Positions 41,521-48,754 of a stretch of 48,754 nucleotides of DNA are shown in pieces; the stretch's first letter is position 1; each line of letters begins with the position of its first letter. Both the position numbers and the translations under genes were made by a program. Source of the DNA: Pedobacter miscanthi (lineage in GTDB: Bacteria > Bacteroidota > Bacteroidia > Sphingobacteriales > Sphingobacteriaceae); assembly GCF_003315595.1 (NCBI RefSeq), contig NZ_QNQU01000021.1:1-48754 (forward strand). The letters are read 5' to 3'. The notes beneath the pieces are model-generated. The model saw only the letters and a list, made by a program, of their open reading frames with translations, did not search any database and was not told where the DNA came from.

Positions 41521-42363
41521 TTAGCTAAATACCTGTAAATTAACATCAAAAGATGCCCAAACCATATAGGGATGCGAATCGCAATGGTATACTTCGCCTG
41601 CAGAAGTGATGCCTACAACACCTGCAAAGCCATCAAATGCCTTTAATTCGGCAAAAGATTTATCAGAAGCATCTTTTAAAGAAAAACCATCGGTAACACG
41701 GGTAACAATTTTTGCGGCCAGTGCACCACTAACAATATCTTCGCCAACGCCCGTACACGAAATGCCTGCATGTTGATTGGCATAATTACCCGCAACCGTT
41801 GCCGAATCGCTTACCCTGCAGGGAATTTCGAAGCCTTTACCCCCTGTAGAAGTTGCAGCAGCCAGATTTCCATCGGCATCAAGGGCAACACAACCTACGG
41901 TTCCTTTATTGTTTTTCTGGTTTAATTTAGCTTCGTATTCCGATTGACGCTGTGGCGTGATGGGGTTAAAATATTCAAAACCATTATCGCGGGCAAATTG
42001 CTGTGCACCTTCTCCACTTAATACACGGTCATCATAAGTTAAAAGATTCTGCGCAACCTGAATCGGGTTTTTAACATCCTCTACATTGATTACACCACTA
42101 AATTTTTCGGTTTTGCCATCCATTAAAGCAGCACTTAACCTTACTTTACCATCACTTTGAATCTGCGAACCGATACCAGCATTAAATAATTCATTATCTT
42201 CCAGTAAAGCAACGGTATACACCACAGTTTCTAAAGCAGTATGTGTTTTCAGGTATTTGTGCCCCAGTGTAACAATCGAAGCTAAAGCATCTTGTTTGGC
42301 CTTTTTTGTTTCCTGATTGGTAGATGACTCGCTAAAGAAGCCGCCGTGTATGATGAGTTTCAT
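41521..42363 (-). CDS. iaaA: Isoaspartyl peptidase/L-asparaginase (Ntn hydrolase)
   Basis: A 280-residue cytoplasmic plant-type asparaginase. It is made as a precursor that cleaves itself before the nucleophile T155 in GTVGCVALD. ATSTGGKGFEIPCRVSDSATVAGNYA and GISCTGVGEDIV complete the active site. It splits beta-aspartyl dipeptides, which are the products of cyanophycinase; the neighbouring cyanophycinase gene supports that role. N-terminal GGFFSESSTNQETKKAK is usual. The 141-base spacer to cphB carries family D repeats. Confidence 0.9.
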   Translation of the reverse strand: MKLIIHGGFFSESSTNQETKKAKQDALASIVTLGHKYLKTHTALETVVYTVALLEDNELFNAGIGSQIQSDGKVRLSAALMDGKTEKFSGVINVEDVKNPIQVAQNLLTYDDRVLSGEGAQQFARDNGFEYFNPITPQRQSEYEAKLNQKNNKGTVGCVALDADGNLAAATSTGGKGFEIPCRVSDSATVAGNYANQHAGISCTGVGEDIVSGALAAKIVTRVTDGFSLKDASDKSFAELKAFDGFAGVVGITSAGEVYHCDSHPYMVWASFDVNLQVFS

Positions 42364-42365
42364 GT

Positions 42366-42466
42366 TTTAGTATCAAGTATTTAGATTGGAGTATCAAGAT
42401 GGGAGTAAGCAGATGTGAGAATTTGAGTATCAAGTATCAAGTATCAAGTATTGGGTATCAAGATAT
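42366..42466. repeat. Family D short repeats between cphB and iaaA
   Basis: At least six copies of GTATCAAG-type words (AGTATCAAGTATT, GAGTATCAAGATG, then AGTATCAAGTATCAAGTATC and GGGTATCAAGATATG). The same words occur at 20664-20722. Possibly generated by slippage. Confidence 0.7.
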
Positions 42467-42504
42467 GAGACCTTAAACCCTAAACCTTCCACCTTTTAGC
42501 CTTT

Positions 42505-43380
42505 CTACCCTATATGAATAGCCTTTGGATGATGGATTACCAGACTATGGTCATTTAAATCATAAACGTCGCCATCGCACATTACGTGTACCACCATGTT
42601 TTTTATCGAAACCGGCTGCCCCATTTCCACATCTGTTAAATTGGTATCGGCCATATTGCGGCCATCAACTAAAATTACCATGCCCGAGCCAATAGCTTCC
42701 ATGGTATGCCCGTCTGAGATAAAAAGGCCGGTATCTTCGCCAAGGCCAATGCCTAAAATCCCCGGATTGCTGGCTGCGGCATATAATAAACGGCCGATCC
42801 TGCCCCGTTGAACGAAGTGAGTATCCACAATAACATCATCAATAAAACCCAAACCGCCGGTAATTTTAACTTCACCTTTAAGCAAGGCATCTTTGCTGCT
42901 TCCCTGGTAAATCATATTTTTAGAGCTTGCTGCCGCTCCGGCAGAGGTACCAGCAATTACCACTGGTTCATTTCTGTATTTTTCGAGCAGGATCTGGTGG
43001 ATTTTTGTGCCGCCAAAAATAGACGAAAGGCGAAGCTGATCGCCACCGGTAAAAATAATTACCTCGGCTGCTTTGATACGTTCATAATTTTCATCCGAAT
43101 TGGCTTCCTCACGGTTGGTAATATTTAACACCCCCAGGTTATGTACATCCAGTTGTGCATAAGCCTTAATATACTCCTCACCAACTTTTTCGGGCATTAG
43201 CGATGCTGTAGTAATAATTTCGAAGCGCGATTGGGTATCTTTAACTGATTCCGTAGTAATCCTTTTTAAAATTCCCCGCTCAAAAAAATTCATGTTTTCT
43301 GGTAGCCCAAATTGCGTTTCTGCGAAGCTACCTGTGTTTATTGCGCCACCAATGATGATGAGTTTACCTTTCGGAACCAT
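42505..43380 (-). CDS. cphB: Cyanophycinase
   Basis: A 291-residue serine exopeptidase (S51 family) that hydrolyses cyanophycin to beta-Asp-Arg dipeptides. The nucleophile is S146 in AGTSAGAAASSKNM, and GGDQLRLSSIFGGT and GLGFIDDVIVDTHFVQRGRIGRL are family signatures. The start at 43380 (MVPKGKLIIIGGAI) is chosen because a perfect -7 element TATATTTG lies at 43411-43418, which would fall inside the longer frame that starts at 43464. It is divergent from cphA and precedes iaaA. No signal peptide, so it acts on intracellular polymer. Confidence 0.92.
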   Translation of the reverse strand: MVPKGKLIIIGGAINTGSFAETQFGLPENMNFFERGILKRITTESVKDTQSRFEIITTASLMPEKVGEEYIKAYAQLDVHNLGVLNITNREEANSDENYERIKAAEVIIFTGGDQLRLSSIFGGTKIHQILLEKYRNEPVVIAGTSAGAAASSKNMIYQGSSKDALLKGEVKITGGLGFIDDVIVDTHFVQRGRIGRLLYAAASNPGILGIGLGEDTGLFISDGHTMEAIGSGMVILVDGRNMADTNLTDVEMGQPVSIKNMVVHVMCDGDVYDLNDHSLVIHHPKAIHIG

Positions 43381-43410
43381 TCTTTGTGTATATAATTGTA
43401 TCAAAAAACC

Positions 43411-43418
43411 CAAATATA
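43411..43418 (-). promoter_or_regulatory. -7 element of cphB
   Basis: TATATTTG on the minus strand, 30 bases upstream of the chosen ATG. It supports the short form of CphB. The rest of the cphB-cphA spacer (to 43674) is AT-rich with no other element recognised. Confidence 0.55.
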
Positions 43419-43674
43419 TAGGCTTATGATAAAAAACACGACTTTTTTTGTCAATAATATTCAATTTATTAACAAACGTTAAAATAATCTAACCTAAAAT
43501 TAACACAATAGTGCTTGAAAATAAAACAAATACGCGCTAAAATTGATTTACGTAAATAGGAAGCCTAATTTCAAAATAAATGCATATTTTACAGTCATCA
43601 ATTTCATTCTCAAAATTGAGTTAAAAAGGCTGTCCCAAACCCTTGTTTACCATTAAAAACTAACAAAATATTAC

Positions 43675-46290
43675 ATGAAGATATTAAACATACAAGTATT
43701 GAGAGGGCCTAATATTTGGTCGATCAACCGGAAGAAATTGATCCAGATGCGATTGGATTTAGAGGATTTAGAACAAAAACCAACCAATGTTATCGAGGGC
43801 TTTAGCGAAAGGATAGAAAAGTTATTACCAAGCATGTTTACACACCGCTGCTCAAAAGGTGTTGAAGGCGGTTTTTTTACCCGTGTAAAGGAAGGCACCT
43901 GGATGGGACATGTGATTGAGCATATTGCTTTAGAAATACAGACCCTGGCAGGCATGGATACCGGTTTCGGCAGAACACGCATGACCAAAACAGAGGGTAT
44001 TTACAATGTGGTTTTCAGTTACCTGGAAGAAAAAGTAGGTGTTTATTCGGCAGAAGCCGCAGTAAGAATTGCGGAGGCTTTAATTAACAATGTTGAATAC
44101 GATTTAGAGCACGATATCCGCAGGATGAAGGAAATACGGGAGCTGGAGGCTTTAGGCCCAAGTACCGCATCAATTGTAGAAGAAGCAGTAAAAAGAAGCA
44201 TTCCGTGGATCAGGCTAAATAAAAGTTCGCTGGTACAACTGGGATATGGCAAAAACCAGGTGCGTTTTAGGGCCACCATGACCGAAAAAACCAGCAGTAT
44301 AGCCGTTGATATTGCCAGTAATAAAGAGGAGACCAAACGTTTGCTCACCGAAGCAGCCATCCCGGTAGCCTCAGGTGTAACCATTTCTAGCCCTGATGAT
44401 CTTGAAGCGTCAGTTAATAAAGTTGGCTTTCCGCTGGTATTTAAACCTTTGGATGGCAACCATGGTAAAGGTGCAACCATTAATGTAAAAACGATGGAAG
44501 ATGCGGTTGCGGCTTTTGAATATGCCAAAACCTATTCGAGAAAAGTGATTATTGAAAAGTTTATCACCGGATATGATTTCCGCGTATTGGTGATCGATCA
44601 TAAAGTGGTTGCTGCTGCACAGCGCGATCCGGCCCATGTAAGAGGGAATGGCATCCACACGATCCAGGAATTAATTGATAAGGAAAATGAAGATCCGCGC
44701 CGTGGTTATGGCCACGAAAATGTGTTAACAGAAATTGCTGTCGACCGCGATACCCTGGATTTACTGGCTAAAAAAGAATATACTTTAGAAACCATCCCTG
44801 AAAAAGGGGAAATTGTTTACCTAAAATCAACAGCTAATTTAAGTACCGGCGGAACCTCTATTGATGTAACCGATATTGTACATCCACAGAATATTTTTAT
44901 CTGCGAAAGAATTTCGAGGGTAATCGGACTGGATATTTGTGGTATCGATATTATGGCACAAAACCTTACCCAGCCTTTAACCGAAAATGGCGGAGTGGTT
45001 TTAGAAGTTAATGCCGCTCCTGGTTTCAGGATGCACCTGGCGCCAAGCGAAGGTTTACCACGCAACGTTGCTGCGCCGGTAATCGATATGCTTTATCCGC
45101 AGGGAAAATTATCACAAATCCCGATTATTGCGGTAACCGGAACCAATGGAAAAACTACTACAACACGTTTAATTGCACATATTATCCGCAGCAACGGTAA
45201 ACGTGTTGGTTTTACCACCAGCGATGGTGTGTATGTGCATAATACCATGTTGATGAAGGGTGATACCACCGGCCCTGTTAGTGCAGAATTTATTTTAAAA
45301 GACCCAACAGTTGAATTTGCTGTTTTAGAAACGGCCCGTGGCGGAATTTTAAGGGCCGGTTTAGGCTTTAATGCATGTGATATCGGTGTGGTAACCAATA
45401 TTCAGGAAGATCACCTTGGTTTATCCGACATCCACAATCTTGACGATTTAACGCGTGTTAAAGCTGTTGTAATTGGGGCGGTACGCCGTAAAGGCTGGGC
45501 TGTTTTAAATGCCGACAATGGTTATTGTGTGCGTATTGCCAAAGATGCCCGTTGTAATGTTGCTTATTTTAGCATGGATGAGAATAATCCGGTTATTAAA
45601 GAACATTGCCGAAAAGGTGGTATTGCAGCCATTTATGAAAACGGATTTATTACCATTAAAACCGGCGACTGGAAATTAAGGGTAGATAAAGCCACGCACA
45701 TTCCGTTAACCTTTGGGGGGTCGGTAAACTTTATGATCCAGAATGTGCTTGCAGCAACCTTAGCCGCATATTTGTGGGGCTATAAACCAGAAGATATCCG
45801 TTTATCTTTAGAAACCTTTATCCCTTCAGCAGCACATACACCCGGAAGGATGAATATTTTCAGGTTTAAGGATTTTAAAGTCCTGGTAGATTTTGCACAC
45901 AATCCTGATGGCTTTAATGGCGTAAAAGGTTTCTTGCAGGGCGTAGAAGCTACTGAACATGTAGGGATTATTTCGGCAACAGGCGACAGAAGGGACGAGG
46001 ATATTATTGAAACAGCCCGTATTTCGGCACAGATGTTTGATAAAATCTATGTTTGTCAGGAGAAATATTTACGTGGCAGACAACAGCAGGAACTGGTTGA
46101 TTTATTGGTGAAAGGTATTAGAGAGGTTGATCCTAACAAAGAGATCATTATCAATAATAAAAGTACCGAATGTTTAAGAATAGCGATTGAAAATGCCCAA
46201 AAAGGTTCTTATTTAACCATTTTAAGTAATACCATTGATAATACAATTCAACGTGTTACCGAACATTTGGATAAGGAATTGGAAGCGTAA
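43675..46290 (+). CDS. cphA: Cyanophycin synthetase
   Basis: An 871-residue enzyme that builds multi-L-arginyl-poly-L-aspartate from Asp, Arg and ATP; the length is that of CphA1 rather than the shorter CphA2. Three modules are visible: the N-terminal domain (VLRGPNIWSINRKKLIQMRL, and GTWMGHVIEHIALEIQ), an ATP-grasp module (about 210-450, VFKPLDGNHGKGATINV, then LEVNAAPGFRMH) that adds Asp, and a Mur-ligase-like module (P-loop VTGTNGKTTTTR near residue 488, FAHNPDGFNG) that adds Arg. It is divergent from the cyanophycinase gene; the 294-base spacer would hold both promoters. Confidence 0.95.
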   Translation: MKILNIQVLRGPNIWSINRKKLIQMRLDLEDLEQKPTNVIEGFSERIEKLLPSMFTHRCSKGVEGGFFTRVKEGTWMGHVIEHIALEIQTLAGMDTGFGRTRMTKTEGIYNVVFSYLEEKVGVYSAEAAVRIAEALINNVEYDLEHDIRRMKEIRELEALGPSTASIVEEAVKRSIPWIRLNKSSLVQLGYGKNQVRFRATMTEKTSSIAVDIASNKEETKRLLTEAAIPVASGVTISSPDDLEASVNKVGFPLVFKPLDGNHGKGATINVKTMEDAVAAFEYAKTYSRKVIIEKFITGYDFRVLVIDHKVVAAAQRDPAHVRGNGIHTIQELIDKENEDPRRGYGHENVLTEIAVDRDTLDLLAKKEYTLETIPEKGEIVYLKSTANLSTGGTSIDVTDIVHPQNIFICERISRVIGLDICGIDIMAQNLTQPLTENGGVVLEVNAAPGFRMHLAPSEGLPRNVAAPVIDMLYPQGKLSQIPIIAVTGTNGKTTTTRLIAHIIRSNGKRVGFTTSDGVYVHNTMLMKGDTTGPVSAEFILKDPTVEFAVLETARGGILRAGLGFNACDIGVVTNIQEDHLGLSDIHNLDDLTRVKAVVIGAVRRKGWAVLNADNGYCVRIAKDARCNVAYFSMDENNPVIKEHCRKGGIAAIYENGFITIKTGDWKLRVDKATHIPLTFGGSVNFMIQNVLAATLAAYLWGYKPEDIRLSLETFIPSAAHTPGRMNIFRFKDFKVLVDFAHNPDGFNGVKGFLQGVEATEHVGIISATGDRRDEDIIETARISAQMFDKIYVCQEKYLRGRQQQELVDLLVKGIREVDPNKEIIINNKSTECLRIAIENAQKGSYLTILSNTIDNTIQRVTEHLDKELEA

Positions 46291-46293
46291 AGT

Positions 46294-46387
46294 CGTCATT
46301 GCGAGGAGGCTTTTTCAGCCGAGGAAGCAATCTTACAACGATCGCTACCTGCCTCCGCTTTAAGATTGCTTCGTTCCTCGCAATGAC
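46294..46387. repeat. Family B palindromic repeat
   Basis: Perfect outer arms CGTCATTGCGAGGA (46294-46307) and TCCTCGCAATGACG (46374-46387), with inner arms GAAGCAATCTT and AAGATTGCTTC. It is related to family A only in its CGTCAT/ATGACG ends. It lies right after cphA, before a terminator. Confidence 0.8.
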
Positions 46388-46398
46388 GGGAATTATAT

Positions 46399-46436
46399 TA
46401 AAAAAGCTCCTCCGATTAATCGAAGGAGCTTTTTCC
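46399..46436. terminator. Bidirectional terminator between cphA and the DUF2383 gene
   Basis: AAAAAGCTCCT (46401-46411) and AGGAGCTTTTT (46424-46434) pair perfectly, with CGATT/AATCG inside, and A/T-runs at both ends; it serves two convergent genes. Confidence 0.9.
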
Positions 46437-46455
46437 GTTTTTATATTTTGCTCAC

Positions 46456-46911
46456 TTATGCCTGACTATCACGCAATCTTTTAATTTCATCATGTGATGT
46501 TCTTAAAGTTGCTTTCTGATCGGAAATTAATTCCCTGATGTTTGCGGGAAGTTCTTCTTCCTCTAAAGCCATTTTATAACCATTCTGTGCCGCATCTTCA
46601 CCAAACTCACAGTTATTTAAAACAGTTTTACGATCGTGACCAGTAAATATGGCTTTTACATCCATCCAGGCCCTGTAAATTTTACCAGAATTGGTGGTTC
46701 CTGTTTCTACTTCTTCGCCTAATGCGCTCACTTCCGTTGCCAAAGCCAGTTTATATTTATGACTTTCTTCGATCATATTTAAAAATAGCGTTTTCAGATC
46801 TGCATCTCCGCCTTTCAATTCCTGACGGGCTTTTTCATAACCTTCGATACGGTCGTTATTAATCTGGATCAGGTCATTCAATACTTCTGCTGTTGCTGTT
46901 GTCGTTTTCAT
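46456..46911 (-). CDS. PA2169-family four-helix-bundle protein (DUF2383)
   Basis: A 151-residue helical protein. The pattern EVLNDLIQINNDRIEGYEKA, FLNMIEESHKYKLALATEV, GKIYRAWMDVKAIFTGHDRKTVLNNCEFGEDAA and AALEEE-like stretch NGYKMALEEEELP matches the PA2169/DUF2383 family, which has a ferritin-like helix bundle. It often belongs to stress-response gene sets, but its role is unknown. The start at 46911 (MKTTTATAEVL) is preferred to 46956, whose extra residues have no family counterpart. Confidence 0.87.
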   Translation of the reverse strand: MKTTTATAEVLNDLIQINNDRIEGYEKARQELKGGDADLKTLFLNMIEESHKYKLALATEVSALGEEVETGTTNSGKIYRAWMDVKAIFTGHDRKTVLNNCEFGEDAAQNGYKMALEEEELPANIRELISDQKATLRTSHDEIKRLRDSQA

Positions 46912-47011
46912 GTTAATATTTTTTATAGTTTCGATGTATATAAGCAACACGGGCAATCAAAAAAAGGTTTGTCATTTTTTTAATAGCCTACAACAAACAG
47001 GAATACGGGCG

Positions 47012-47929
47012 TTATTTTTTTGAGAAATATTGTGCAAGTTTTTCTTTAACAAAACGGCGCACTCGGGTTACCATATTACCTTTACGCTTCGTTAAAAAGG
47101 CTTTAATGGCTTTGTAAGCTACAGTATCTTCAGCAATTACGGTTGGAAATTCAACAATTGGTTTGGGATTAATGATTACGTTGTAAATATCATTTATTCC
47201 CGAATGCACACCAGTTCCGTCGTGCCCGATGTTGTTTACCAACGATTGTGATGGATTGAGGGTTAAGCCTTCTTTCAGGAAAATAGAAGCATACCACCGG
47301 ATGGCCCAGCTGTTATTTTTTCCTTTTTTGAATTCCTGCATCTGTTTCCAGAAATTCATTTTATTATCAATAGAAAAAGCAGCTTTTTTCTTTTTATCGA
47401 ACTGTTTTAAAAGTACATCAATATTGGGTTCGAAGTTTTTCCAGGCCCTTCCCCATGTAGCCCAGCCCCAACTGGTAGCTGCCCTGTAAAAAAACGACTG
47501 TGGCAATTCCTCAGCTCTTAAAGGATACATATAGGCGCCAATATGCATTACTTTTTCTTCTTCACTATAACGGTTTAAAGCCTCGTTAAAATAGTGCAGT
47601 GTATGCGGAGAGGTTACGAGATCATCTTCAAAAACAATTACCTGATCGTATTCTTCTATTAACTGTGTTACGCCTGCAATTACGGAATTGGCTAACCCTG
47701 CATTATCTTTTCTTTCGATTACCTTAACAGATTTAAATCCCTTCGTTTTATTGACGATTTTACGTACCGCAGCAACATTTTCTTCATCGCGGATCGTTTT
47801 TGCTCCATCAGAAAAGATGTACAAATGACTTTCGGCCGCCAGTTCGTTCTGTTGCAGGAATTTTAACGTACGCTCGGTATGCTGCGGACGGTTATATACG
47901 AAAAGTGCTATGGGAGCAAGGTTTTGCAT
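47012..47929 (-). CDS. Glycosyltransferase, GT-A fold
   Basis: A 305-residue cytoplasmic or membrane-bound transferase for surface glycans. The start APIALFVYNRPQHTERTLKFL is the nucleotide-sugar binding strand and helix of GT2-like enzymes, and VFEDDLVTSP carries the metal-binding acidic motif. SWGWATWGRAW and NIGHDGTGVHSG are typical of a Bacteroidota subgroup often called sugar transferases. The basic C-terminus (KRKGNMVTRVRRFVKEKL) could bind the membrane. Donor and acceptor are unknown. It is alone, not in a visible polysaccharide locus. A -7 element TACTTTTG lies 20 bases upstream. Confidence 0.85.
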   Translation of the reverse strand: MQNLAPIALFVYNRPQHTERTLKFLQQNELAAESHLYIFSDGAKTIRDEENVAAVRKIVNKTKGFKSVKVIERKDNAGLANSVIAGVTQLIEEYDQVIVFEDDLVTSPHTLHYFNEALNRYSEEEKVMHIGAYMYPLRAEELPQSFFYRAATSWGWATWGRAWKNFEPNIDVLLKQFDKKKKAAFSIDNKMNFWKQMQEFKKGKNNSWAIRWYASIFLKEGLTLNPSQSLVNNIGHDGTGVHSGINDIYNVIINPKPIVEFPTVIAEDTVAYKAIKAFLTKRKGNMVTRVRRFVKEKLAQYFSKK

Positions 47930-47949
47930 TTTGTTTTATAAGTTGGATG

Positions 47950-47957
47950 CAAAAGTA
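47950..47957 (-). promoter_or_regulatory. -7 element of the glycosyltransferase gene
   Basis: TACTTTTG on the minus strand is a perfect TAnnTTTG match, ending 20 bases before ATG. It lies between the GxxExxY gene and the glycosyltransferase, so they need not be cotranscribed. Confidence 0.5.
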
Positions 47958-47959
47958 TG

Positions 47960-48370
47960 TCAATAAATTGATTCGTACATTTCGTTTACATAAGTTTTTT
48001 GTCCTTCTGTAAATATATGGGTACAATTAAAGTTGATCATTAATCCCATTGGTAATTGCAACAACCTCATGTAGGTTAAAAGTTGTGCCACATGGATAGG
48101 TGCAATGTTTTCTACCGACTTAAATTCAACTACCAGAGCACGTTCTACCAATAAATCACATCGAAGGTCCGCATTGATCATTAACCCTTTATAATTTATC
48201 GGAACAATGAGTTCAGATTCGAAATTAATATTTCTTATTTTCAATTCATGAACCATACATTGATGGTATGTACACTCTAAAAGTCCTGGGCCTAACATTT
48301 TATGTACTTCGATTGCTGCTCCGTTTACCTTATAAACTAAGTCTTTCAAATAGTTTCTAGTTAATAACAT
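47960..48370 (-). CDS. GxxExxY protein (PD-(D/E)xK nuclease-like fold)
   Basis: A 136-residue protein of the GxxExxY family. The name-giving motif is GLLECTY (G29, E32, Y35) in HKMLGPGLLECTYHQCM. A nuclease-type core follows: D72 in RCDLLVE, then E82-F-K84 in VVEFKSVE, and the QLLTYMRLL helix with a glutamine. The active-site residues of a PD-(D/E)xK enzyme are thus present, but no activity is established for the family. It is common as a single gene scattered in Bacteroidota genomes. A repeat region lies upstream. Confidence 0.85.
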   Translation of the reverse strand: MLLTRNYLKDLVYKVNGAAIEVHKMLGPGLLECTYHQCMVHELKIRNINFESELIVPINYKGLMINADLRCDLLVERALVVEFKSVENIAPIHVAQLLTYMRLLQLPMGLMINFNCTHIFTEGQKTYVNEMYESIY

Positions 48371-48517
48371 TCCTTTTTATTAAAAATTTATTCGGGATGT
48401 ATTTTTAACCGGGATGCCTCAATTTCACGCTTTATTTTCTAATACTACAATATATTAATTTTATTTCTTTGTATTATAGTTTTAGGCCTATTTTTTAGTA
48501 TTTAAACAATTGTGGTT

Positions 48518-48630
48518 TAATTAGAAGTTCGTGCTTTTTAACCATTTAAGACATATAAGTTTCAAATAAGCTCAAAATGGAACATGAGGCGTTAAACCTT
48601 CCATTTTGTTATATTCTTTATATGGTAAAA
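48518..48630. repeat. 113-bp nested palindromic repeat, copy 1
   Basis: It matches 48642-48754 with four substitutions in 113 positions. Nested inverted arms can be traced: TTTT-ACCAT with ATGGTAAAA at the outside, ATATAAG with TTTATAT (one G-T pair), and AAAATGG with CCATTTT around a 20-base centre. It has no coding potential. Confidence 0.8.
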
Positions 48631-48641
48631 TGAAATATTGA

Positions 48642-48754
48642 TAATTAGAATTTCGCGCTTTTTAACCATTTAAGACATATAAGTTTCAAATAAGCTCAAA
48701 ATGGAACATGAGTCGTTAAACCTTCCATTTTGTTATATTCCTTATATGGTAAAA
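48642..48754. repeat. 113-bp nested palindromic repeat, copy 2 (at window end)
   Basis: Second copy, 124 bases after the first with an 11-base spacer. Here the middle arms pair perfectly (ATATAAG/CTTATAT), while copy 1 has a G-T pair. The window stops exactly at the end of the unit, so more copies may follow. Confidence 0.8.

Larger units (their letters stand above)
48371..48754. other. AT-rich intergenic end of the window with two long repeats
   Basis: No gene is seen. 48371-48517 is very AT-rich. From 48518 to the end of the window there are two copies of a 113-bp repeat, listed separately. The right-hand neighbour is outside the window. Confidence 0.6.

Noticed and set aside
43381..43464. 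Longer N-terminus of cyanophycinase
   Set aside because: A perfect -7 element lies inside this segment, and the family N-terminus begins at the ATG at 43380.
46299..46484. Plus-strand reading frame after cphA
   Set aside because: It runs through the family B repeat and the bidirectional terminator.
48518..48754. Possible CRISPR array at the right end
   Set aside because: The units are 113 bp with one 11-base spacer, far from CRISPR dimensions, and no cas genes are present.

Overview
The window looks like a chromosomal segment of a Bacteroidota bacterium, most likely Sphingobacteriaceae and close to Pedobacter. The reasons are: the Bacteroidota promoter element TAnnTTTG occurs upstream of many genes, while Shine-Dalgarno sites are hard to find; there are many lipoproteins and secreted proteins of Bacteroidota type; the xylose genes are paired with an SGLT-type symporter; and the intergenic regions carry several families of dispersed palindromic repeats typical of this group. 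No rRNA, tRNA, phage, IS element or CRISPR array was seen. Most genes are housekeeping or ordinary accessory genes.

Layout. 1-5.3 kb: a minus-strand xylose block (xylB, xylA, sodium/sugar symporter) with a LacI-type operator placed on its promoter. 5.3-9.5 kb: csaA-like, tadA, sodA, a Spy-like secreted protein, a small membrane protein and oxyR. 9.5-15.5 kb: a secreted GH130 glycosidase, GDP-L-fucose synthase, then trmB, an alkyltransferase-like protein, an AhpD-like protein and tag, followed by two secreted proteins of unknown function. 15.6-19.8 kb: polA, a MORN/TonB-C lipoprotein and a small secreted Lys/Ala-rich protein. 20-25.9 kb: an UPF0173 hydrolase, YbaB, a duplicated membrane protein, a serine hydrolase, a cupin and a DUF885 lipoprotein. 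26-27.7 kb: an AT-rich two-gene island (HipA-like kinase plus a DUF3037-like protein) bracketed by two almost identical terminators. 27.8-30.5 kb: pyruvate dehydrogenase E2 and E1-alpha. 30.8-38.2 kb: a TlpA-like thioredoxin protein, NlpC/P60 peptidase, CapA-like protein, small membrane proteins, an M13 peptidase and an SPFH protein. 38.4-46.3 kb: a C-terminal processing protease and a cyanophycin cluster (TPR protein, isoaspartyl peptidase and cyanophycinase on the minus strand, divergent from cyanophycin synthetase). 46.4-48.8 kb: a DUF2383 protein, a glycosyltransferase, a GxxExxY nuclease-fold protein and two copies of a 113-bp palindromic repeat cut by the window end.

How genes work together. 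The xyl block imports and converts xylose to xylulose-5-phosphate. CphA, CphB and the isoaspartyl peptidase together would make and fully recycle the Asp-Arg polymer cyanophycin. pdhA and pdhC supply two of the pyruvate dehydrogenase subunits; E1-beta and E3 are not here. OxyR and superoxide dismutase are oxidative-stress functions, and tag and the alkyltransferase-like protein deal with alkylated DNA.

The most interesting items are the HipA-like/DUF3037 island between twin terminators, the complete cyanophycin cycle, a repeated intergenic element with a compensatory base-pair change, an inverted repeat that encloses the oxyR promoter, and several genes whose -7 element ends four bases before the start codon, predicting leaderless mRNAs. 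All functional calls come from reading motifs by eye; no database search was run.
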